The notes beneath the pieces are model-generated. The model saw only the letters and a program-made list of their open reading frames with translations. It ran no database searches and was not told the origin of the DNA. Positions 1 to 6,373 of a stretch of DNA of 6,852 nt are shown here, piece by piece. The stretch spans positions 4,860 to 11,711 of the forward strand of contig DHJK01000027.1 of assembly GCA_002404295.1 (NCBI GenBank), read 5' to 3'. Source of the DNA: Legionellales bacterium UBA4722 (GTDB lineage Bacteria > Pseudomonadota > Gammaproteobacteria > DSM-16500). Numbering within the stretch: the stretch's first letter is position 1; each line of letters starts with the position of its first letter. A program made the position numbers and the translations under genes.

Positions 1-2
1 GT

Positions 3-161
3 AATAAAAATAAAAAAGTGAAGGAATCAAATGATGAATTTTTTTCAAGTCATATGAGGCCATTTCCAGTAAATCCTGATAATAATAAAGGTACTCATTT
101 AAAGAAAAAACTATCAAATGAGCACGATTATGCCGCTACTGCTAGTAAACGAAGAAAATGA
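3..161 (+). CDS. C-terminal tail of an unidentified protein (5' end outside window)
   Basis: An open frame enters from the left edge and runs 52 codons to a TGA at 159-161. The other two forward frames are closed within the first 20 bases. The peptide is hydrophilic, rich in Lys, Asn and Ser, and ends in a basic cluster (ASKRRK). With the earlier KKKL this loosely resembles a bipartite nuclear-localisation pattern. Such basic tails occur on secreted effectors but also on ordinary proteins. The neighbouring gene on the opposite strand converges on it, with 81 bases between the two stops. No domain is visible, so no function is assigned. The frame could be chance in AT-rich DNA, but the codon content looks protein-like. 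Confidence 0.55.
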   Translation, partial: NKNKKVKESNDEFFSSHMRPFPVNPDNNKGTHLKKKLSNEHDYAATASKRRK

Positions 162-242
162 GTAATCACAATCGATGGTATGGAGACAATGTGAATGTCC
201 CATCACCTATCACAGCAATATTTCTATATTCTTTTATGGGTT

Positions 243-1598
243 CTATTTAAAATTCGGAGCATGTGTCTGCTTCGGCTGAAATGATTGTTCAGGCAACTGA
301 GCTTCTGTCATAAATTTTTCAATCGTCATGTTAAGACATTTGGCCAGAGAAGAAATGACTTCCGGCACTTGTCCACCCAACCATTTTTGATTAATAACAT
401 AAACAGGCTTACCCTCATATTTTCTAATGTCGACGCGAAATTTCGTGTAAAGCTCACAGAATCCCTTCTGTCCTTGAAGTGATATATTTTTAAAGGTTTT
501 AACAATTTTTTTGGAGCCTGGTTCAGATATCAGAATAATCTGTTGAGGAAGATCAGCAGAATGAGCTATTTGCTTTGGAGCTACCATATCTTTTTTTGAA
601 AGTAATGTACAATCACATTGACTATCAAGCAGTTTTTCACGTTTTTCAGGGTCACTAAAAAAATTATTCGTTGTAAACCATTTTGTAGCTTTAGTCATGA
701 GCTTGGCTTTTTTAATATTAACCGCATCATTTCTATCAACTAATTTACTTTCCGCTTTCGACTCTGATTCTATTTTCACTTTTTTAATTCGCGGTATAAT
801 ATATTGGTGAAGAGTGGTATTTTTATTTCCTTTTAATTTATCCCAATCGACAGTTTCTCTTAGCATCGAAAGACTTTGCGCATTTCTAAGCAGCGGACCC
901 ATTTCAGGAGTGAAATTTTGAATGGGTACCAATCTAACAATTTTGGCAGCTTCTTTTGCCGCAGACAGATTTGCTGTCAGGAAAGGACAAAGCTCACCTT
1001 TCTTCAATAAATCTTCAATGCTGTTTACCAGCATACTATAATAATCAGGAAATCCATTTATTGGAAATTTATTTTCGAGATCAGGAAGTTGATCAGGTAA
1101 GCTTTTCATTTCGGATAAAAGAACAAGATGATCATAGGAAAAAGTACCACAGCTATATAAATCAGTCTGAAGCGAGAAAACTTCATGTTGAGTATAGCCA
1201 GAATGTCGGATAATTGCTGACGGAATGAAACGTTGAATATACATGGATAACATTAACATTTTAGACCAATTGTTCGCCGCATCCAGTATGTAAAATTCCA
1301 CATTATTATTTCGTATAAATATATCAATAGCGCTCCAATGACTGCCATATACATAAGAAACCTGGAATCGGGTTCTATCAGGAACAACAAATTTATTATG
1401 ATTCAGGTAAAGTAAAAAAGTACGTAAATTTTCTGTTTCTGTGGTGCTGCAATCTATTAAAAAATAATTAAGCTCCGATCCTTTTTTTTCTTTTCTTTTT
1501 GCTTGCTTATAAGCCAATGCCATCGACATCTGTTCAATAGTAAAATAATCGCTATTGTCTGGCGCAATCTCATTTTTTGGCTGACGTGTTTTTGTCAT
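243..1598 (-). CDS. YopJ-like clan CE acetyltransferase/peptidase, candidate secreted effector
   Basis: The 451-residue protein carries a clan CE thiol-enzyme core at about residues 40-165. His87 lies in GSHWSAID, Asp106 in YILDAAN, Gln144 in SLQTD and Cys150 in LYSCGTFS. The YopJ family (serine/threonine/lysine acetyltransferases injected into host cells) uses a His-Glu-Cys triad, at 109, 128 and 172 in YopJ. The intervals here, 19 and 63 residues, are identical, and the Gln six residues before the Cys also matches. The acidic residue is Asp instead of Glu. YopJ proteins are usually near 300 residues. Here residues about 230-451 form an additional region with no recognised domain. No signal peptide or membrane segment is seen, which fits a type IV or III substrate, but secretion is inferred. 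The start at 1598 follows a weak GAGA site. A deubiquitinase or SUMO-protease-like activity is an alternative. Confidence 0.75.
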   Translation of the reverse strand: MTKTRQPKNEIAPDNSDYFTIEQMSMALAYKQAKRKEKKGSELNYFLIDCSTTETENLRTFLLYLNHNKFVVPDRTRFQVSYVYGSHWSAIDIFIRNNNVEFYILDAANNWSKMLMLSMYIQRFIPSAIIRHSGYTQHEVFSLQTDLYSCGTFSYDHLVLLSEMKSLPDQLPDLENKFPINGFPDYYSMLVNSIEDLLKKGELCPFLTANLSAAKEAAKIVRLVPIQNFTPEMGPLLRNAQSLSMLRETVDWDKLKGNKNTTLHQYIIPRIKKVKIESESKAESKLVDRNDAVNIKKAKLMTKATKWFTTNNFFSDPEKREKLLDSQCDCTLLSKKDMVAPKQIAHSADLPQQIILISEPGSKKIVKTFKNISLQGQKGFCELYTKFRVDIRKYEGKPVYVINQKWLGGQVPEVISSLAKCLNMTIEKFMTEAQLPEQSFQPKQTHAPNFK

Positions 1599-1650
1599 GA
1601 CAAATTCTCGCTTATTATTAATTTGGTAGTTATGTATATTTTTAGCAAAA

Positions 1651-1656
1651 ATTATA
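1651..1656 (-). promoter_or_regulatory. possible -10 element for the YopJ-like gene
   Basis: Read on the minus strand this is a perfect TATAAT, and the first transcribed base would lie about 45 bases upstream of the start codon at 1598. No good -35 hexamer is found 16-18 bases further upstream, where the sequence falls into the outer part of the palindromic element. It may be an activator-dependent promoter or a chance match in AT-rich DNA. Confidence 0.25.
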
Positions 1657-1657
1657 G

Positions 1658-1818
1658 TAGGGGTGCATAAAAATGTGGGGGGTCATCTTGCATTTACCTG
1701 TACTTAATACTCTGTACATACTATTTGTGCAATTATTGCAATTCATTGAGTTGGATTGTATAATTGCACAAATAGCAGGTAAATGCAAGATGACCCTCCA
1801 CATTTTCATGGTCTCCTA
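1658..1818. repeat. long imperfect palindrome (hairpin or MITE-like element)
   Basis: Bases 1670-1700 are the reverse complement of 1776-1806 at 30 of 31 positions; the one mismatch would be a G-U pair in RNA. Inside them 1721-1736 and 1760-1775 are perfect 16-base inverted repeats. The right arm is therefore one continuous 47-base block, while the left arm carries a 20-base extra stretch (1701-1720). The loop is 23 bases (1737-1759). Outside the core the symmetry continues weakly through TAGG/CCTA to 1658 and 1818. CTGTAC occurs twice at the bulge (1698-1703, 1712-1717), suggesting a small duplication or the trace of a deletion in the other arm. No transposase is encoded. It could be a miniature inverted-repeat element, two IS ends head to head, or a structured RNA. 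It separates two divergent genes. Confidence 0.85.
1736..1764 (+). promoter_or_regulatory. sigma70-like promoter in the palindrome loop
   Basis: TTGCAA (1736-1741), a 17-base spacer and a perfect TATAAT (1759-1764) form the best promoter match in the window. It spans the loop and the first bases of the inner right arm. Transcription would begin near 1771 and run through the right arm toward the start at 1980, giving a leader of about 210 bases. The RNA would contain only the right arm, so it could not form the full hairpin; the DNA could, if extruded. Confidence 0.5.
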
Positions 1819-1830
1819 TCCTTGCAGTAA

Positions 1831-1995
1831 AATAATGAGAGTAAAACTATTATAGAGGAACACGTACATGAAATTGCAGAACGAATTCGGTAATGCGCGT
1901 TAATAGCAAAACAACAAAATAAAACGTTAATAGAAATCACTGAAAAAGCAGCAAAATCAATAGTAGAGGAGAATAAATCATGCAAAGACAATTAA
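1831..1995 (+). pseudogene. possible remnant of a small helical protein upstream of the 676-residue gene
   Basis: One frame is open from 1831 to a TAA at 1993-1995 except for a single TAA at 1891-1893. Both halves read as charged amphipathic helix, for example KTIIEEHVHEIAERIR before the stop and NKTLIEITEKAAKSIVEENK after it. There is no ATG, GTG or TTG in the frame, and a TAA at 1828 closes it upstream, so it cannot be translated as it stands. It overlaps the first 16 bases of the next gene. It may be a decayed gene or a chance open stretch. A separate 11-codon ATG frame at 1869, preceded by AGAGGA, lies in the same stretch and is not convincing. Confidence 0.25.
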
Positions 1996-4010
1996 CGCCA
2001 ATAGAGTTAGAAGCAGATCTTCATGCGACTATTGCTGATATTAATATTCTTCGCAATAAACATAATCAAATTATTTCTGTTATGATGGTTTCCGTCTTTG
2101 TTTCAGGAGCCATAAGATTTTTATTGGTTAATCAAGATGCTCCTTTTCATGATTATTATAAAAATCAATGCTTAGAAATTATTTATGGTTTTGATAATTT
2201 AAAAAATGATTTAGATGATATGCATGCAAGAACTATGAATGATTTTAGTGATCCTGGGGATCTTTCTCCTGAATTTATTGAAAAAGGTGATAGTATCCTA
2301 GCTCAATTTAAAAGAGCAGGGATGGATTTATCAGATGAGGCATGGCGTGTCACTTACGCGAAAATAATTGAAAGATTCAGGGTTGCTTGTCAGAAGGATC
2401 CGATGGAGTGTTTGAAAATTATTTCAGGACCCCAACCTATTCTTCAATATCTACAAGATACTATCCCGGATTTAAAACACGTTCAATTTCAAGTGATACA
2501 AAAACCAATTCATTTATTTTTTTTGCTAGGTATAGGGTTATCTACTTATTTTATCAATTCACTGCGAATTCTATTATGGAAATCACAAAAAATAGAATAT
2601 CCAATTGCTTTTCTTTCTGAGACTGCTAAAAGAAAATTAGCTACTACTCTTAAACAACAATTAAGAATAGAAAAAAAGCGTGATAAAAAAATCAGTATAA
2701 GCGTCATGTTTTCGACGACTTGTTTATTTCTTCCTATTATTTGTATGGAATTCCTGCCTGCTGAAATGATTGCTTTGTTAGGGATGTTGCTAATTCCTTT
2801 TATACATTATTTACAAAAAGAGGCGAAACAATGGCATCGGCACAAAAATAAACGATTCATCATTGATGCTTTTACAAAAGCATTGCAAATTAATATTAAC
2901 GACCAAGACATTTATGTAGAGCGACTCCGGCATCATGGTGCAGAAAGACTATCTCTTACTTCTTTTATGCAAATTAATTTTAAAGATCACAATGAAGCAG
3001 ATAAAAAAAACCTAAAACGAGCGCTGAAACATTATTTAGATCATAAGCCTCTTCATTATTCATGTGATGAAAATAATAATTTTATTATCACGATTGATGA
3101 TGATCTTCTTATGATGCCGGGTATGTTTTCAGATTTTAATAAAAAGATGCAACATTATTTTAATCAAATTCAAACACTGGATGGCATTGTTGCAGCGCTT
3201 CATCAACATTGTCCTAATTATTCGTTCATGGAATCTTTCTCTTTTTCACCAAAGGATAGTGTTTCATGCAAGTTTTTCATGCGAATGAAATCTAAAACTG
3301 AAATAAATTTTCTAGATAATGATCGATTACAAGTAACCAAGCTGGAGGAGAATGAAAGTTACACTTTTATTTCCATTGAATTATTTGGGGCAGCTAACTC
3401 AGATGAGAAAACATATCTTGCAAAATTAGCAAAAAATATTTCTCAGCCAGTACAATTGTCTTTTGATGGAACTTTAGCGAAAGGCCATGCTCGCACAGCA
3501 GCTAAAAAAAGAGCGCATGAAAAAAAAGATTCTAAAGAAGAAGCTTCTTCTGGTGAAGATAATAATGACGAAGTCAAAATTATTTGGCCATCAGGCATTG
3601 TTTTTGTAGGCTCTTTAAAATCACCTCAATATACAGATACACAAGGTCGCCAAATTTTTGAAATTCGCTCAGATCATGCGCCTCGTTTTTCATTTTTTGG
3701 TGTATTACCTAGACCCATTACAGAGTTAACTAACGATGAAGAGTTGCAGCATCAAATGGAATCGATTTTAGAAGATCCTAAAGAAGTTGCTGCTGTAAAT
3801 AGAAGAGGTTTTGTAAATGATGATGGAACCTTTAAATGGAAATTCCTAGGCCATCATTTTGGAGACACTAGAGTAGAATGCTCAGACAAGGAAAAAGCAA
3901 GCAAACAAGAGCGAAATGGTAAAGAAGAAAAAAACCGCAACATGCCGCTTTTCCATTACGCAGGTGATCCTGTCGTCAATAAGTATCATAAGGAATTGAA
4001 ACGGAGATAA
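1980..4010 (+). CDS. unrecognised 676-residue polytopic membrane protein with large soluble C-terminal half
   Basis: The start is well supported: AGAGGAG at 1965-1971 sits eight bases before the ATG. Membrane segments are visible at about residues 31-50, 177-199, 238-257 and 261-279. Between the first two is a polar region of some 125 residues. Between the second and third is a basic loop (KRKL, EKKRDKK). From about 283 to the end the protein is soluble. It has a mixed alpha/beta-looking part to about 500, a Lys/Glu/Ser-rich linker (about 500-532, with KKRAHEKKDSKEE), a compact part at about 533-635, and a basic tail ending KELKRR. By the positive-inside rule both ends are probably cytoplasmic. 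No family is recognised. Size, low similarity to known domains and neighbours would fit a membrane-inserted effector or an envelope protein; this is inference. It has its own upstream promoter and the next gene starts 102 bases later. Confidence 0.85.
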   Translation: MQRQLTPIELEADLHATIADINILRNKHNQIISVMMVSVFVSGAIRFLLVNQDAPFHDYYKNQCLEIIYGFDNLKNDLDDMHARTMNDFSDPGDLSPEFIEKGDSILAQFKRAGMDLSDEAWRVTYAKIIERFRVACQKDPMECLKIISGPQPILQYLQDTIPDLKHVQFQVIQKPIHLFFLLGIGLSTYFINSLRILLWKSQKIEYPIAFLSETAKRKLATTLKQQLRIEKKRDKKISISVMFSTTCLFLPIICMEFLPAEMIALLGMLLIPFIHYLQKEAKQWHRHKNKRFIIDAFTKALQININDQDIYVERLRHHGAERLSLTSFMQINFKDHNEADKKNLKRALKHYLDHKPLHYSCDENNNFIITIDDDLLMMPGMFSDFNKKMQHYFNQIQTLDGIVAALHQHCPNYSFMESFSFSPKDSVSCKFFMRMKSKTEINFLDNDRLQVTKLEENESYTFISIELFGAANSDEKTYLAKLAKNISQPVQLSFDGTLAKGHARTAAKKRAHEKKDSKEEASSGEDNNDEVKIIWPSGIVFVGSLKSPQYTDTQGRQIFEIRSDHAPRFSFFGVLPRPITELTNDEELQHQMESILEDPKEVAAVNRRGFVNDDGTFKWKFLGHHFGDTRVECSDKEKASKQERNGKEEKNRNMPLFHYAGDPVVNKYHKELKRR

Positions 4011-4055
4011 AACTGCTTGTAATAACCTATTAATTTATCAGGGTAAATGTTAGTA

Positions 4056-4084
4056 TTGTAAGTGCTTTTGTATAAATGTATATT
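4056..4084 (+). promoter_or_regulatory. candidate promoter of the exported 160-residue protein
   Basis: TTGTAA (4056-4061), a 17-base spacer and TATATT (4079-4084) give a plausible sigma70-type promoter in the short interval after the 676-residue gene. Transcription would begin near 4091, about 22 bases before the ATG. The region is AT-rich, so chance matches are expected. It suggests the small gene need not be co-transcribed with the one before it. Confidence 0.4.
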
Positions 4085-4112
4085 TTGTTTCTATATTTAA
4101 TGGAGAATAGAT

Positions 4113-4595
4113 ATGAGAAAAATTTATATCATGCTTTTTTTATTGTTACTGTCATTTAATACATATGCAATACCTATACCTGATGATTCTCTGCTTACTA
4201 TTGATGGACTTACAGTAGTTAAGTTAAATAATATTGAAGCAAAGAGCATTCGTTTTGTTGTATTCAGCCCAGGTGATGGATCTGGAACATGTCGTTTAAT
4301 TATTCGATCTGATAAATCTAACGATGCCTTCAAGAAATTTAACGAGAGATTTAAATTTACTCAAGGCAATATAGGAAGTACAAGGGTAGACGTTACTCCC
4401 ATGTCTTCTCGTTATGGATTAAGTTTTAAATTACCTAAAGGCGTTTTTATTGCTGAAACAGTTGGAATTGAAACTAAGAATGGAAAAAGCATAGCGGAGA
4501 ATATTACATCATTATTCTCAATCATGAGTGGGGAGGAGCATTATCCAATTGTAGCTGTTTTAGCAGGGATGTGTAGTCCAAATCAAAAAATGTAA
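4113..4595 (+). CDS. small exported (periplasmic) protein of unknown function
   Basis: The 160-residue product begins with a clear Sec signal peptide: Met-Arg-Lys, a hydrophobic core (IYIMLFLLLLSF, residues 4-15) and a likely signal peptidase I site after TYA at residue 19. The mature part, about 141 residues, begins IPIPDDS and looks mostly beta-structured. It has two cysteines (60 and 154) that could form a disulphide spanning the domain. There is no lipobox cysteine after the signal and no later membrane segment, so a soluble periplasmic or secreted protein is likely. The start is supported by GGAGA at 4102-4106, six bases before the ATG. No family is recognised. It follows the 676-residue gene in the same direction, but a promoter candidate in the gap argues for separate expression. 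No hairpin terminator follows directly; a T-run is at 4604-4612. Confidence 0.8.
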   Translation: MRKIYIMLFLLLLSFNTYAIPIPDDSLLTIDGLTVVKLNNIEAKSIRFVVFSPGDGSGTCRLIIRSDKSNDAFKKFNERFKFTQGNIGSTRVDVTPMSSRYGLSFKLPKGVFIAETVGIETKNGKSIAENITSLFSIMSGEEHYPIVAVLAGMCSPNQKM

Positions 4596-4613
4596 TTAGA
4601 TTGTTTTTTTTTC

Positions 4614-4667
4614 AAAAAAGCGCAACCATAAGCTGCGTCCAGTTTAGGATAGCAGCTTCTTGGTTGC
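4614..4667 (-). terminator. rho-independent terminator of the MFS gene
   Basis: GCAACCA (4622-4628) pairs with TGGTTGC (4661-4667), and AAGCTGC (4630-4636) with GCAGCTT (4652-4658). This gives a 14-pair stem with a small 1x2 internal loop and a 15-base loop. Read on the minus strand the stem is followed after GC by six T residues (A-run at 4614-4619). It lies about 80 bases beyond the stop of the transporter gene. On the plus strand no T-run follows, so it is directional. It overlaps the IS6-family remnant. Confidence 0.65.
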
Positions 4668-4728
4668 AAGGCATGTATAATCTTCCGGCGATCAACGGAC
4701 AATTAAATGATTTTTTTGCAACAGTGCC
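4640..4728 (+). pseudogene. 3' remnant of an IS6-family transposase with terminal repeat
   Basis: The frame starting at 4640 reads QFRIAASWLQGMYNLPAING followed by QLNDFFATV. This keeps the pattern of the C-terminus of IS6/IS240-type transposases, where FRTA...LKG...I..GQL is typical. The frame continues into an IS6-family end at 4715-4728. Only some 30 codons survive; the catalytic part is absent. The protein match is from memory and modest, but the adjoining terminal repeat makes the assignment much firmer. Its boundary lies 21 bases short of the transporter stop codon, so the element abuts the 3' end of that gene. Confidence 0.5.
4715..4728 (+). mobile_element. IS6-family right terminal inverted repeat (solo end)
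   Basis: TTTGCAACAGTGCC is the reverse complement of GGCACTGTTGCAAA, the 14-base terminal repeat of IS26 and close IS6-family relatives, matched at every base. In this orientation it is the right end of an element lying to its left, so the insertion boundary is 4728/4729 and the flanking 8 bases are AACATTTA. No matching left end is seen in the window. Confidence 0.75.
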
Positions 4729-4749
4729 AACATTTAAATACCTCTTTAG

Positions 4750-6180
4750 TCAGGGCCCGTTCTCTCCAGTTACGGTAGCTTTTTGAGTCTTCCAAGCAAA
4801 GGCGCGAAGAGCCCATATTTTGATAGGGCTCACTTTAACCAATTTCAGGATTCCAGGCAAAGTCGTCAAGAGCCTAAGTTTTTTACTATTAAATTTCAAT
4901 GTCTTACGCTTTTCATCTATTAAAAATGTAAATAGATAGCAAGATAACAACACTATTGGAAGTATTAACATAGAAACTCTATAAGCTGTTAGCGAATAAA
5001 TCCGTATCCCTGTAGCGCTCATCTCGCCTGTCCAATATAATGCTATTAAACTACCAGCTAGCCGCTGAAATCCAACTCCCACTCCCATGCAAATAAGATT
5101 AATTATAGCTCCCGTGATACCAGCAAGACGTGCGGGTAAAACATCTCTACCCATAGTAAAAGAGAGAACCTGCACAGAAGAAAACATACCAAATAAGATA
5201 CTTACAAAGCAGAGCACCTCAAATGGCATTCTTATATACAGCAAGCAAATTACTAATAAAAAAGCCCCCAATGAGCCATACCTAATAAGTTTAATTTTGC
5301 TAGATATAAAAACAGTAAGAACGCCGGATATAGCGCATCCTATTGCAAAACCTATAAAAATCATTGAACTAATAAAACTACCTTTAGCTACAGAGTAAGA
5401 ATAGAGCTTTACCAGATAGTTAACTCCCCATAGCTCGGCAAAGACTGTTGTTGGTGTAAATAATAAGGCAGCTATGATCCCTGCGATCCATACATAAGGG
5501 GTCCTTAATACTATATAAAATTGCTTGGCGACTTTTTTTGCTGGTGTCGGTGCTTTCTCCTTGATGCCTTGTGTGTATGGATTTTGCTGCTTAGCCCTAC
5601 TTAATTCATTAAAAATAAAATATGTAATAAAAAATCCCATCAGTATTAATAATGTTAAAGTGATAGTATCTCCATACGAATTTACCATAGAACCTAACAA
5701 AGCCTGGCCAAACGCAGCGCCAATAAATCCAAATACTGCCCCAAATGAAGTTGTTAGACCATAGTATTTTTTTGGCATATAAATAGCTGCCATTTTTATA
5801 ATACCGATCCAGGCAAAAGCTGAGCCACATCCTTGGATAACTCTGCCTACTGAAAAAACAAATGAATGATCTGCCATTAGAATTAAAACCGTTCCAAATG
5901 TGCAAGCAAGAGCGGCAATAGTCAAAACCGTTTTAAGTTCATATCTATCTAGTAACAAGCCAACTGCAAGCTGCATGGGCGTGTACGCAAAATAATAATA
6001 AGAACTTGCTGCAGCTAATGCCGTTGAACTTATATGCATTGATGATGAAAATCCAGATACCATAATGGATGGAGATATTCTTAAAATATACTCATACGCA
6101 TAAAAAATAAAACCGGCAAGTATAGCCATGATTGAAGTAAGTTTTAAATTTTTGCTCAGTTTCATAGTATTCGCTATCAT
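4750..6180 (-). CDS. major facilitator superfamily (MFS) transporter
   Basis: The 476-residue inner-membrane protein has about twelve hydrophobic segments between residues 13 and 421, with the usual polar central loop (about 192-222) between two six-helix halves. The MFS signature loop between helices 2 and 3 is present as GLLLDRYELKTV (74-85), with the conserved Gly and Asp-Arg. Helix 4 carries RVIQGCGSAFAW (113-124), another family motif. Many Legionella and Coxiella MFS proteins share the YEYILRISPS start of helix 1 (29-38). The substrate cannot be read from the sequence; small organic solutes or drugs are usual for the family. The 55-residue tail after the last helix is unusual and contains a repeat read out of frame. 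Neither ATG (residues 1 or 6) has a good ribosome site, so the start is uncertain. IS6-family remnants lie on both sides. Confidence 0.9.
   Translation of the reverse strand: MIANTMKLSKNLKLTSIMAILAGFIFYAYEYILRISPSIMVSGFSSSMHISSTALAAASSYYYFAYTPMQLAVGLLLDRYELKTVLTIAALACTFGTVLILMADHSFVFSVGRVIQGCGSAFAWIGIIKMAAIYMPKKYYGLTTSFGAVFGFIGAAFGQALLGSMVNSYGDTITLTLLILMGFFITYFIFNELSRAKQQNPYTQGIKEKAPTPAKKVAKQFYIVLRTPYVWIAGIIAALLFTPTTVFAELWGVNYLVKLYSYSVAKGSFISSMIFIGFAIGCAISGVLTVFISSKIKLIRYGSLGAFLLVICLLYIRMPFEVLCFVSILFGMFSSVQVLSFTMGRDVLPARLAGITGAIINLICMGVGVGFQRLAGSLIALYWTGEMSATGIRIYSLTAYRVSMLILPIVLLSCYLFTFLIDEKRKTLKFNSKKLRLLTTLPGILKLVKVSPIKIWALRAFAWKTQKATVTGENGP
4790..4882. repeat. imperfect 32-bp direct repeat in the transporter tail
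   Basis: Bases 4790-4821 and 4851-4882 match at 25 of 32 positions, including GCAAAG, AAGAGCC and a TTTT end. The period of 61 is not a multiple of three, so the two copies are read in different frames of the transporter gene. In the shifted frame the promoter-distal copy would read KYGLFAPLLGRLKKLP and stop at 4770-4772, resembling the in-frame KLRLLTTLPGILKLVK of the other copy. Confidence 0.6.
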
Positions 6181-6234
6181 GTAGCATACGGTTTAGGATG
6201 AAGAAGAAGTAATGGAAATGAAATTGAAATTTGA

Positions 6235-6327
6235 CTATCTGAGACATACCATGAATCAGCTATTTTGTTAGGTGCATATCGCATTTGGGATTCCCATTTC
6301 GTGTCATTTTTCATGATCAATTACTAG
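6235..6327 (+). pseudogene. possible short gene fragment between the transporter and the IS6 remnant
   Basis: This frame reads SETYHESAILLGAYRIWDSH and then eight more residues to a TAG at 6325-6327. It looks more like protein than the surrounding frames, but it has no start codon at its beginning and a TGA just upstream at 6232-6234. I do not recognise it. It is either a fragment of a gene broken by the IS6-related rearrangement or a chance open stretch. The interval 6181-6461 otherwise holds only the IS6 fragment and no clear promoter for the transporter. Confidence 0.2.
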
Positions 6328-6373
6328 TAATCATACAGATGCCGCCACCTTTTATATTGATATAAGTCAATAA

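Noticed and set aside
174..207. Imperfect hairpin between the two convergent stops (GATGG/CCATC or GGT-TGG-GACA/TGTC-CCA-ACC).
   Set aside because: The stem is interrupted and neither strand shows a following T-run, so it is not called a terminator.
1827..1845. Two GTAAA boxes resembling a CpxR site.
   Set aside because: They are nine bases apart, whereas CpxR sites have five to six, so they are not on the same helical face.
1822..1853. TTGCAG and TATTAT as a promoter for the 676-residue gene.
   Set aside because: The spacer is 20 bases, too long; the loop promoter at 1736-1764 is far better.
1673..1855. A 60-codon forward frame through the palindrome.
   Set aside because: It is made of the two palindrome arms and has no ribosome site or protein-like composition.
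4622..4667. Paired inverted repeats resembling an integron attC or Xer-type recombination site.
   Set aside because: It lacks the conserved core site sequences, and the T-run after the stem on the minus strand is explained by a terminator.
6208..6267. A 19-codon ATG frame (MEMKLKF...) after a purine-rich stretch.
   Set aside because: It is very short, has no recognisable content and overlaps a better coding-like frame.
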